Source: Rhodocyclales bacterium
GTDB taxonomy: Bacteria > Pseudomonadota > Gammaproteobacteria > Burkholderiales > Rhodocyclaceae
Direction of reading: 5' to 3'
NCBI GenBank assembly: GCA_003105015.1
Contig: PQAF01000034.1
Coordinates: forward strand, 1 to 64,000
Length of the DNA: 64,000 bases
Both the position numbers and the translations under genes were made by a program. Positions 1-8,018 of this stretch are shown here, piece after piece. The first letter of the stretch is position 1. Every line of letters starts with the position of its first letter. Under the pieces are notes generated by a model. The model was not told the origin of the DNA and did not search any database. It saw only the letters and a program-made list of their open reading frames with translations.

Positions 1-2120
1 TGCTCCAGCTCGGCATTGAGGCGTTCGATCTCGGCCTTGGCCAGCCTCTGCTCGGTGATGTCCTGCGCGGTGCCGAGGGCCCGCACCGGCTTGCCGCCGT
101 CGTCGAAAGACACTTCCCAGCGAACATGCAGGAACTTGACCCGCCCCGTCGGCGTGACGATGCGATGATCGATCTCGTAGGCGCCTTGCGTCGCGGCCGA
201 TTCCCGGAAGGCTTTGCGGATGACGGGCAGGTCATCCGGATGCACCATGTCGAGCAGGGCGTTCCAGGTGCCGCCGAATGCGCCGCGCTCGCACTCGAAG
301 ATCCTGAAGAGTTCGTCCGTCCACTCCATGCGGCCGGTCGCCAGATCGAGGTCCCAGCTGCCGAAATGGCCGATGCGCTGCGCTTCGGTCAGGCGCGCCT
401 GGCTGGCCCTCAGCGCCTCTTCCGCCTGCTTGCGGCCGGTGATGTCGTGGATCATGGAGATGATGCAGGGCACGCCTCCGATCTCGATGGCCTCGGCGGC
501 GACCACGGTCTGGCGAAGTTCTCCTGACCTGGTGAGCAGGCCGACCTCGTAGTCGCGCACGGTGCCGCGCCGGTCCAGCTCGTCGACCCAGCGCTCGCGC
601 TCCCGGGCCGATTGCCAGATGCCGATGTCCAGCGAATTGCGGCCGATGACCTCCTGCCGCGCCCAGCCGAACTGGCGGGTAAAGGACTCATTGACGTTCA
701 GGTACTGCCCGCTGTCCTTGCGCGTGATGAGGATGGTGACGGGGCTGGCCTCGAAGATCTTGGCAAACCGATCCTGCGACTCGCGCTGCGCCGTTTCGGC
801 CTGCCGGCGCTCCGTGATGTCCAGGGCGGCGCCGGTCATGCGCAGCGGGGCGCCGTCGGCGGCGTATTCGCCGTGCCCGCGCGCGACGATCCAGCGCACC
901 GTGCCGTCCGGCCAGACGATGCGGTATTCCCTGTCGAACTCCGTGTTGTTGGCGAGGGCCGTCATGAAGGCGTTCTGGGTTGCCTCCAGATCGTCCGGAT
1001 GAATGGCCGCCAGGAAGCGCGGCAGAGTCAGGTCTGCATCGTCCGGCGCCAGGCCGAAGATGGACCGCAAGCGCTTGTTCCAGCGCAGCTTGTCCGTGGC
1101 GACATCCCATTCCCACAAGCCGATGTTGCCGCCCTGCACCGCGATGCGCAACAGCGCCTCGCTTTCCGACAGCGCCTTTTCCGCCCGCTTTCGCTCGGTG
1201 TTGTCAGAGACCATGATCAGCGCGCATTGCTCGCCGGCGAGGTCGATCAGCTCGGCCGACAGCAGCACGTCCAGCACCTCGCCGTTTCTGGTGTGGAAGC
1301 GCGTCTCGACATTCTGGAGGCGACCGGCACGCCGCAACGCGCCCGCCCAGGATTCGCGATCGGCCGGCCGCACCCACTTGCCCAGATCGAGGGAGGTGCG
1401 GCCGATCACCTCCTCGCGCGACCAGCCGAAGAGCTGCAGCCAGGTGTCGTTGACGTCGACGTAGCGGCCGTCCTCGAGGCGGGTGATGGAGACGGCCAGC
1501 GGATTGGAGCGGAACACCTTGCCGAACTTGTCCTCGGAGAGGCGCAATTCCTCTTCGGTGTGCCGCTGCGCCTCCAGGCGGCCCTCGTAGCTGCGGACGA
1601 TGTACAAGGTGAGCAGGCAGACGATGGCCGCGGGGAGCGAGAAGGAGACCCACATCAGCAGGGGGGGCGCCGCCGGCGGCAGCGTCAGCCGCCCGAGATG
1701 CGTCGCCACGGCCAGCGCGAGCCCCAGCAGGATGGACAGCGCAGCGACGGCGATGGCATGCCGCGGCCCGAGCATCCAGCCCGCCAGGACGATGGCCAGC
1801 GGCAGTGCGACGATCTGCGGCGCGTAGACGCCGCCTCCCGCGGTGGCGGCGATGGCGAGCCCGGCCCAGCCGGCATAGACGAGCAGGCGGGCGGCCAGCA
1901 AGGCACGGCCGGCGCGCAGGAGCAAGAGGGTGAGTATCGCCAGGACCAGCAGGAAGCCGGGGCCGATGCCGCGCACGGCATGCCCGGGAAAGGCCGCGAA
2001 CAGCAGGATCAGGTAAAGCGACGGCGCCGCGAGCAGGAACCAGCCCGTCATGCGCAGGGCGCGCACCTTCGATTCATCCATTGCCTCGGCCGAGACAACG
2101 CTTTCTTGCTTGGCGCTCAT
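1..2120 (-). CDS. Multi-PAS membrane sensor protein, 3' end beyond the window
   Basis: This gene reads on the minus strand from the ATG at 2120 and is still open at base 1, giving about 706 codons. Residues about 25-190 are strongly hydrophobic and look like a five- to six-helix membrane sensor region. Four PAS/PAC repeats follow, each ending in a D-I-T-E/G-R/Q type PAC motif. The last visible residues (IERLNAELEQ) match the linker that precedes the kinase domain in the neighbouring paralogue, so a histidine kinase or GGDEF output probably lies outside the window. It is in the same orientation as, and 154 bp downstream of, the next sensor gene. The ligand cannot be inferred. Confidence 0.85.
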   Translation of the reverse strand, partial: MSAKQESVVSAEAMDESKVRALRMTGWFLLAAPSLYLILLFAAFPGHAVRGIGPGFLLVLAILTLLLLRAGRALLAARLLVYAGWAGLAIAATAGGGVYAPQIVALPLAIVLAGWMLGPRHAIAVAALSILLGLALAVATHLGRLTLPPAAPPLLMWVSFSLPAAIVCLLTLYIVRSYEGRLEAQRHTEEELRLSEDKFGKVFRSNPLAVSITRLEDGRYVDVNDTWLQLFGWSREEVIGRTSLDLGKWVRPADRESWAGALRRAGRLQNVETRFHTRNGEVLDVLLSAELIDLAGEQCALIMVSDNTERKRAEKALSESEALLRIAVQGGNIGLWEWDVATDKLRWNKRLRSIFGLAPDDADLTLPRFLAAIHPDDLEATQNAFMTALANNTEFDREYRIVWPDGTVRWIVARGHGEYAADGAPLRMTGAALDITERRQAETAQRESQDRFAKIFEASPVTILITRKDSGQYLNVNESFTRQFGWARQEVIGRNSLDIGIWQSARERERWVDELDRRGTVRDYEVGLLTRSGELRQTVVAAEAIEIGGVPCIISMIHDITGRKQAEEALRASQARLTEAQRIGHFGSWDLDLATGRMEWTDELFRIFECERGAFGGTWNALLDMVHPDDLPVIRKAFRESAATQGAYEIDHRIVTPTGRVKFLHVRWEVSFDDGGKPVRALGTAQDITEQRLAKAEIERLNAELE

Positions 2121-2258
2121 GCCCCTCCCTGGGGTGCCGCGGGTTCCCGGCAGCCGACTGTCTCTTGCCCGGACAACATTAACAGAAGCCCTGCGGGCGG
2201 GCGTTATATTTTGTGCTCAATCGCGACTCCTCATATCCGGCACGCCGAGAAACCCGGG

Positions 2259-2268
2259 AAAGTCAGTC
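2259..2268 (+). repeat. AAAGTCAGTC word, copy 1
   Basis: Exact copy, intergenic, between the two PAS sensor genes and just beyond the stop of the upstream kinase gene. It is followed by GCC, as in several other copies. It does not lie in an obvious hairpin. Confidence 0.7.
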
Positions 2269-2274
2269 GCCACG

Positions 2275-4032
2275 CTACGGCGCCAAGTCATCGGAGGCGC
2301 CCCGGCCGCCCAGGGTGAAGCGCAGCGTCGCGCCCTGTCCGGGCGCCGACTCGGCCCAGGCCCGGCCGCCGTGGCGATGGGCGATGCGGGCGACGGTGGC
2401 CAGACCGATGCCCGAGCCGGGATAGTCCTTCGGGTCGTGCAGGCGCTGGAAGGGGGAGAAGAGGCGGTCGGCGTACTTCATGTCGAAACCGACGCCGTTG
2501 TCGCGCACGAAGAAGGCCGTTTCGCCCGTGTCGAGCCGCTCGCTGCCGAAATCGATGCGGGCCTCGGTCTGGCGGGCGGAGTATTTCCAGGCGTTCTCCA
2601 GCAGGTTCTGCAGGAGCACGCGCAGCAGGCGCGGATCGCCCAGCGCGGTGCAGCCCGGCGCGATCGACACTTCGACGCTGCGCAGGAGATCGCCCTCGCG
2701 GATTTCGTCCATCAGCTCCGCCGCCAGGCGCGAAAGGTCGACGCGTTCCTGCCGCATGGCGTGGCGCGAGACGCGCGACAGTTCGAGAATGTCGTCGATC
2801 AGATGCCCCATCCGCTGCGCGGCGGCGCGCACGCGCTCGAGGTAATTGCGCCCCCCTGCCTCGAGCTGGTCGCCGTACTCCTCGAGCGCCATCTGGCTGA
2901 AGCCGTCGATGCCGCGCAGCGGCGCACGCAGGTCGTGCGAAATGGAATAGGCAAAGGATTCCAGTTCGCGGTTGGCCGAGGCCAGGTCGGCGGTGCGCTC
3001 CCTGACCCGCTGCTCCAGTTCGCGGTTGAGCCGCTCGATCTCCTGCTTGGCCTTCTCGTGGCGCGTGATGTCGAAAAACAGGCCGTAGAAGCCCTCGACC
3101 TTACCGTCCCCGCCGCTGCGGGGGACCAGGTTGAACTGCATGTACCGGCCTGCGGCCAGGGGCGACGGGTTGGGGCCGCGATAGTTCACCGGCTCGCCTT
3201 TCAGCACCTGCTCGACGTGGGGGCGGGCCAGCGGGAAATTGACGTCGCCGAGGACCTCGCTCAGGTGCTTGCCGACGATCTCGTCCTCGCCGAAGCCGCA
3301 ATAGGCGGCAAGGTGCCCGTTGGCGAAGCGGCATACCCACCCGTCGAAGGCGCAGATTCCCGCCGGGATATTGTTCATGATCAGCCGCAAGTCCTGCTCG
3401 CGCTGCGTCAGCGCGCCCAGGCCCGACTGCAGGGCGCGCAAGGCCCTGGCCTCCTTGTCCCGCCAGCGCTTCTGTTCGCGCACCATGGCGGCGGCGATGC
3501 TGCTGACGACGAACAGCACGATCACATAAGCCAGGCCGATGATGAAGGTCGAGGAAAGCCTGGGCGCGGGCAGCAGGCCCGCATATTCCGCCGTGCCGAG
3601 CCCGATGACGGCGGCGATGGCGAGCGCGCCGGCCAGCACGACGACACGCGGTCCGAGCACCATGGCGCCGACGATGATGGCCGGATAGGCGAAGACGATG
3701 CCGGTGCGCAGGCCGGCGACGAGGGCGCAGGACGCCGTGACCGCCAGCAGCGCGCCCCAGAGCAGGCCGTGATAGGCGGCGAGGGGCTTGCCGAGCCGGA
3801 CGAGCAGCAGCGCAAGCAGGGCGATCGGGATGAGGAATCCCGGCCCGAGCAGCCGGTAGTCTTTCAGGCCGCTCAGTTCCGGCAGGAGGGCGACGTACAC
3901 GAGCGCGCCGGCCAGCGTCACGGCGGCGGCGAGCCCGACTATTTTTCCGCCGCCGGCGAGTTCCAGCCATTCCCTGGCGGGCGAGCGGGTCGAGGCGTCG
4001 GCGTTCGGGTGTGTCGTTTCGATTTCGCGCAC
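2275..4032 (-). CDS. PAS-domain membrane sensor histidine kinase
   Basis: This 585-aa protein is expected to autophosphorylate and signal from the inner membrane. Residues about 30-185 hold six or so hydrophobic helices. A PAS domain spans about 210-330, a coiled coil (EIERLNRELEQRV) about 328-355, and the HisKA domain carries SHDLRAPLRG with the phospho-His near residue 366. The HATPase has N-box LLENAWKY, DNGVGF and SGIGLA motifs. The SHDLRAPLRG type is common in phytochrome-like kinases, but no GAF/PHY domain is present. It has no attached receiver and no adjacent response regulator gene. Its N-terminal half resembles the next gene downstream, suggesting tandem duplication. Confidence 0.9.
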   Translation of the reverse strand: MREIETTHPNADASTRSPAREWLELAGGGKIVGLAAAVTLAGALVYVALLPELSGLKDYRLLGPGFLIPIALLALLLVRLGKPLAAYHGLLWGALLAVTASCALVAGLRTGIVFAYPAIIVGAMVLGPRVVVLAGALAIAAVIGLGTAEYAGLLPAPRLSSTFIIGLAYVIVLFVVSSIAAAMVREQKRWRDKEARALRALQSGLGALTQREQDLRLIMNNIPAGICAFDGWVCRFANGHLAAYCGFGEDEIVGKHLSEVLGDVNFPLARPHVEQVLKGEPVNYRGPNPSPLAAGRYMQFNLVPRSGGDGKVEGFYGLFFDITRHEKAKQEIERLNRELEQRVRERTADLASANRELESFAYSISHDLRAPLRGIDGFSQMALEEYGDQLEAGGRNYLERVRAAAQRMGHLIDDILELSRVSRHAMRQERVDLSRLAAELMDEIREGDLLRSVEVSIAPGCTALGDPRLLRVLLQNLLENAWKYSARQTEARIDFGSERLDTGETAFFVRDNGVGFDMKYADRLFSPFQRLHDPKDYPGSGIGLATVARIAHRHGGRAWAESAPGQGATLRFTLGGRGASDDLAP

Positions 4033-4077
4033 GATGCGTTGTCGTCAATTACAAACGGATTCCAGTCTGTCGGGCAG

Positions 4078-4083
4078 TATAAT
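4078..4083 (+). promoter_or_regulatory. Possible -10 element for uvrD
   Basis: A perfect TATAAT lies 27 bp upstream of the uvrD ATG in an otherwise A/T-richer gap between divergent genes. I find no good -35 at 16-18 bp, so this is only a weak promoter call. Confidence 0.35.
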
Positions 4084-4109
4084 TTCGACTTGAACTACGT
4101 TATCGGCCA

Positions 4110-6308
4110 ATGTCCAGCTTCCTGAGCGGCCTCAACCCGCCGCAGCACGCCGCCGTCACCCTGCCGCCGCAGCACGCCCTCATCCTGGCGGGCGCCGGTT
4201 CCGGCAAGACGCGCGTCCTCACCACGCGCATCGCCTGGCTGATCCAGACCGGCCAGGCCGGCCCGCACGGCATCCTCGCCGTCACCTTCACCAACAAGGC
4301 GGCCAAGGAAATGATGGTCCGCCTGACGGCGATGCTGCCCATCAACACGCGCGGCATGTGGATCGGCACCTTCCACGGCCTGTGCAACCGCATGCTGCGC
4401 GCGCACCACCGCGATGCCGGCCTGCCGCAGCTGTTCCAGATCCTCGATTCGGCCGACCAGCTGGCGGCGGTCAAGCGGCTGCTCAAGGCGCTGAACGTCG
4501 ACGACGAGAAGTTCCCTCCCCGGGATGTCGTCAATTTCATTAACGGCCAGAAGGAAGCCGGCTTGAGGCCGGACGCGGCGGAAGCCTGGGACGATTACAC
4601 AAGGAAGCGCGTCGAGCTGTATCGCGAATACGAGGCGCAGTGCCAGCGCGAGGGCGTGGTGGACTTCGCCGAACTGCTGCTGCGCTCCTACGAGCTGCTT
4701 GCGCGCAACGAGCCGATACGGCTTCATTACCAGAGCCGCTTCCGCCACATCCTGGTCGACGAGTTCCAGGACACGAACGTCCTGCAATATCGGTGGCTGA
4801 AGCTTTTGGCCGGCGGCGGCGCCAGCCTGTTCTGCGTCGGCGACGACGACCAGTCGATCTACGCCTTCCGCGGCGCCGAGGTCGGCAACATGCGCGACTT
4901 CGAGCGCGAGTTCCGCGTCGACAACGTCATCCGCCTCGAGCAGAACTACCGCTCGCACGGCAACATCCTCGACGCCGCCAACGCCATCATCAAGCACAAC
5001 GAGGCGCGCCTCGGCAAGAACCTGTGGACCGACGCCGGTTCGGGCGAGCCGATCCGCGTCTACGAGGCCTTCAACGACACGGAAGAGGCGCGCTGGATCG
5101 TCGAGGAGATCAGGTCGCTCGCCGCCGAGGGCCTGGCGCGGCGCGAGATGGCGCTGCTCTACCGCTCCAACGCCCAGTCGCGCGTGCTCGAGCACGCCCT
5201 CTTCTCCGCCGGCCTGCCCTATCGCGTGTACGGCGGCCTGCGCTTCTTCGAGCGGCAGGAGGTGAAGCACGCGCTCGCCTACCTGCGCCTGATCGCCAAT
5301 TCGGACGACGACGGCGCCTTCCTGCGCGTGGCGAACTTCCCGGCGCGCGGCATCGGCGCGCGGACCGTCGAGCAGCTGCAGGACGCGGCGAAGATTGCAA
5401 AAGTCAGTCTCTACGCCACGGCGCAGGGCGGCGGCAAGGCGGCGGCCTTCGCCGCGCTGGTCGACAAGCTGAAAGCCGCCTGCGAAGGCCTGACCCTGCC
5501 GGAGACGGTCGAACAGGTGCTGGAGATTTCCGGCCTGCGCACCCACTACCGCACCGAGAAGGAAGGCCAGGATCGCCTCGCCAACCTCGACGAGCTGGTG
5601 AACGCCGCCGAGAACTTCGTCGCCGAGGAAGGCAGCGCCGACGCCGAGGGCGAACTCTCGGGCGACCTCGCCGCCTTCCTCTCGCACGCCTCGCTGGAAG
5701 CCGGCGAGCACCAGGCCGGCGAGGGCGACGACGCCCTGCAGCTGATGACCGTGCACTCGGCCAAGGGCCTCGAGTTCGACGTGGTCTTCATCAGCGGCCT
5801 CGAAGAGGGCCTCTTCCCGCACGAGAACAGCGTGCGCGAAGACAAGGGCCTGGAAGAGGAGCGGCGCCTGATGTACGTCGCCGTGACGCGGGCCCGGAAG
5901 CGCCTGTACCTCTCGCACGCGCAGACGCGCATGCTGCACGGCCAGACGCGCTACAACCTGCCCTCGCGCTTCTTCGACGAGATCCCGGAGGGTCTGCTGA
6001 AGTGGCTGACGCCGAAGCTGGCGCGCGGCCATGGCGCCCTATCGTCTGGACTGGGGCCGGGACTGACTTTTTCCGCGCCGCGCCGATCCGCCTGGGCCGA
6101 GCCGGCGCCGGCCGCCGTCGTACGGCGCATGGCGGAGAAGGAAACCGGCGGCTTCCGCATCGGCCAGAATGTGGCGCATGCGAAGTTCGGCCAGGGCGTC
6201 ATCGTCAACGCCGAGGGCGCCGGCTCGGACGCCCGCGTGCAGGTTAACTTCGGCCGCGAGGGCGTCAAGTGGCTGGCGCTGTCGGTGGCGAAGCTGACCG
6301 CCGTATGA
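4110..6308 (+). CDS. uvrD: DNA helicase II, UvrD
   Basis: ATP-dependent 3'-5' superfamily 1 helicase for nucleotide excision and mismatch repair, in the cytoplasm. The 732-aa length fits the family (about 720). Visible motifs: Walker A AGAGSGKT near residue 30, motif Ia TFTNKAAKEM, motif II VDEFQDT, motif III GDDDQSIYAFRGA, motif IV QNYRS, motif V TVHSAKGLEFD and motif VI YVAVTRARKRL. The C-terminal about 50 residues form the Tudor-like tail (GQNVAHAKFGQG) that binds RNA polymerase in E. coli UvrD/PcrA. It starts at the ATG 77 bp after the divergent kinase gene. Two copies of the AAAGTCAGTC word lie inside. The hydrolase gene follows after 10 bp, likely co-transcribed. Confidence 0.97.
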   Translation: MSSFLSGLNPPQHAAVTLPPQHALILAGAGSGKTRVLTTRIAWLIQTGQAGPHGILAVTFTNKAAKEMMVRLTAMLPINTRGMWIGTFHGLCNRMLRAHHRDAGLPQLFQILDSADQLAAVKRLLKALNVDDEKFPPRDVVNFINGQKEAGLRPDAAEAWDDYTRKRVELYREYEAQCQREGVVDFAELLLRSYELLARNEPIRLHYQSRFRHILVDEFQDTNVLQYRWLKLLAGGGASLFCVGDDDQSIYAFRGAEVGNMRDFEREFRVDNVIRLEQNYRSHGNILDAANAIIKHNEARLGKNLWTDAGSGEPIRVYEAFNDTEEARWIVEEIRSLAAEGLARREMALLYRSNAQSRVLEHALFSAGLPYRVYGGLRFFERQEVKHALAYLRLIANSDDDGAFLRVANFPARGIGARTVEQLQDAAKIAKVSLYATAQGGGKAAAFAALVDKLKAACEGLTLPETVEQVLEISGLRTHYRTEKEGQDRLANLDELVNAAENFVAEEGSADAEGELSGDLAAFLSHASLEAGEHQAGEGDDALQLMTVHSAKGLEFDVVFISGLEEGLFPHENSVREDKGLEEERRLMYVAVTRARKRLYLSHAQTRMLHGQTRYNLPSRFFDEIPEGLLKWLTPKLARGHGALSSGLGPGLTFSAPRRSAWAEPAPAAVVRRMAEKETGGFRIGQNVAHAKFGQGVIVNAEGAGSDARVQVNFGREGVKWLALSVAKLTAV
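5400..5409 (+). repeat. AAAGTCAGTC word, copy 2
   Basis: Exact copy inside uvrD. It encodes Lys-Val-Ser with AGT for serine, a codon rarely used in the surrounding gene. Confidence 0.7.
6061..6070 (-). repeat. AAAGTCAGTC word, copy 3
   Basis: Exact copy in inverse orientation, in the variable linker before the UvrD Tudor-like tail. It encodes Gly-Leu-Thr-Phe (ACT for Thr), where the protein is under little constraint. Confidence 0.7.
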
Positions 6309-6318
6309 GGAGAGCACG

Positions 6319-7098
6319 ATGAAAGTCCGCGCCAACGGCATCGACATTCATTGCGAAGTCTCCGGCAGCGGCCCGTGGCTGACGCTGTCGCATTCGCTCT
6401 GCTGCGACGTCTCGATGTGGGCGCCGCAACTGGCGGCGCTGGAAAAACATTTCACCGTGCTTCGCTTCGACACGCGCGGCCACGGCGGCAGCGACGCCCC
6501 GGCGGGGACCTACACTTTCGATCAGCTCGCCGACGACGTGCTCGGCCTGCTCGATGCGCTGAAGATCGGGCGCACGCACTTCTGCGGCTTGTCGATGGGC
6601 GGCATGATCGGCCAGCATCTTGCCCTGAAGGCGCCGGGCCGCATCGACCGCCTGGTGCTGGCCGACACCACCAGCCGCATGCCGGCGGAGGCGCAGCCGC
6701 TGTGGGCCGAGCGCATCCGCGTCGCGGAAGAGAAGGGCATGGGAGCGCACGTGCAGCCGACGCTGGAGCGCTGGTTCACCGCGCCCTGGCGCGCGGCGCA
6801 TCCGGAGGTGATGGAAAAGATCGGCGGCCTGATCCACGCCACGCCCGCGGCCGGCTACATCGGCTGCGCCCACGCGATTGCCCGCATCGACGTGACCGAC
6901 CGCCTGCATGGCGTGAAGTCGCCGACGCTGGTGATCGTCGGCCGCGACGACGTCGGCACGCCGCCGGCCATGGCCGAGGCCATCGCCGCTGCGATTCCCG
7001 GCGCGCGGCTGGCGGTGATTCCCGAAGCCTCGCATCTTTCCAACATCGAGCAGGCGGACGTTTTCAACCGCCTGCTGCTGGACTTTCTGACGGAGTAA
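6319..7098 (+). CDS. Alpha/beta hydrolase, 3-oxoadipate enol-lactonase-like
   Basis: This 259-aa cytoplasmic alpha/beta hydrolase has the catalytic Ser in the elbow GLSMGG near residue 96, an acid in GRDDVGTP near 213 and the His in SHLSN near 238. Sequence style and length match PcaD-type enol-lactonases (beta-ketoadipate pathway), but no other pca gene is nearby, so the substrate is uncertain; esterase or another lactonase is possible. GGAG precedes the ATG. It sits 10 bp after uvrD and 3 bp before the SDR gene, whose ribosome site overlaps this gene's end. Confidence 0.85.
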   Translation: MKVRANGIDIHCEVSGSGPWLTLSHSLCCDVSMWAPQLAALEKHFTVLRFDTRGHGGSDAPAGTYTFDQLADDVLGLLDALKIGRTHFCGLSMGGMIGQHLALKAPGRIDRLVLADTTSRMPAEAQPLWAERIRVAEEKGMGAHVQPTLERWFTAPWRAAHPEVMEKIGGLIHATPAAGYIGCAHAIARIDVTDRLHGVKSPTLVIVGRDDVGTPPAMAEAIAAAIPGARLAVIPEASHLSNIEQADVFNRLLLDFLTE

Positions 7099-7101
7099 TC
7101 A

Positions 7102-7887
7102 ATGGATCTCGGCATCGCAGGGAAAAAGGCGCTGGTCTGCGCCGCCAGCAAGGGCCTCGGCCGCGGTTGCGCCCTGGCACTGGCGCGGGAGGGCGTGCAT
7201 GTGACGATCGTTGCGCGCGGGCGTGCGGCGCTGGAAGCGACGGCCGCCGAACTGGAGAAAGTCAGTCCCCGCGGCACGGCGATTGCGGCCGTCGCCGCCG
7301 ACATCGCCACGCCGGAAGGCCGCGCCGCGGCGCTGGCCGCCTGCCCGCAGCCGGATATCCTGGTGAACAACGCCGGCGGGCCGCCGCCGGGCGACTTCCG
7401 CAACTGGTCGCGCGAGGACTGGATCGCCGCCCTCGACGCCAACATGCTGACGCCCATCGAGCTGATCAAGGCGACGGTGGACGGCATGATCGAACGCCGC
7501 TTCGGCCGCATCGTGAACATCACCTCCGGCGCGGTGAAGGCGCCGATCGACGTGCTCGGCCTTTCCAACGGCGCGCGCGCCGGCCTCACCGGCTTCGTTG
7601 CCGGGCTGGCGAGGAAGACCGTGGCGCACAACGTCACCATCAACAACCTGCTGCCCGGCTTCTTCGACACCGACCGCATCCGCACGGTGATCGGCGGCCA
7701 GGCCAAGTCGCGCGGCGTCAGTTACGAGGAAGCGCTGGCCGAGCGCATCGCCACCATCCCGGCCGACCGCATCGGCGACCCCGAGGAGTTCGGCGCCGCC
7801 TGCGCCTGGCTGTGCTCGGCGCAGGCCGGCTTCATTACCGGCCAGAACTGGCTGCTCGACGGCGGCGCCTACCCGGGGACGTTCTGA
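7102..7887 (+). CDS. Atypical short-chain dehydrogenase/reductase
   Basis: A 261-aa Rossmann protein of the classical SDR type. The nucleotide-binding motif is ASKGLGRG near residues 15-22 and NNAGG lies near 90. The position of the catalytic YxxxK holds Ser-x-x-x-Arg (SNGAR) after the ITSG strand, so the usual Tyr and Lys are both absent. The C-terminal GQNWLLDGG motif is normal. Divergent SDR subfamilies with such a site exist in proteobacteria, but their reactions are poorly defined; it could be a reductase using another acid/base or a non-catalytic binder. Likely co-transcribed with the hydrolase. Confidence 0.85.
   Translation: MDLGIAGKKALVCAASKGLGRGCALALAREGVHVTIVARGRAALEATAAELEKVSPRGTAIAAVAADIATPEGRAAALAACPQPDILVNNAGGPPPGDFRNWSREDWIAALDANMLTPIELIKATVDGMIERRFGRIVNITSGAVKAPIDVLGLSNGARAGLTGFVAGLARKTVAHNVTINNLLPGFFDTDRIRTVIGGQAKSRGVSYEEALAERIATIPADRIGDPEEFGAACAWLCSAQAGFITGQNWLLDGGAYPGTF
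7258..7267 (+). repeat. AAAGTCAGTC word, copy 4
   Basis: Exact copy in the SDR gene, encoding Lys-Val-Ser-Pro and followed by CCCGCGG. It falls in a surface loop between helix and strand. Confidence 0.7.
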
Positions 7888-8018
7888 CGCGACCTGTCTT
7901 CCGGGCGACTGACGCCGCCGCACCGATCCGCGATACTCTCCCTGCGGCTTCCCACAATGGAAGCGCGGCCGGCCCCGGCCTAGAATGAATGACCGTCCAC
8001 GAGACGGAGGAGAAGAGA

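Noticed and set aside
612..2318. 568-aa plus-strand frame opposite the first PAS gene
   Set aside because: The minus strand encodes four clear PAS domains here. The plus frame is Gln/Arg/Asp repetitive and antisense.
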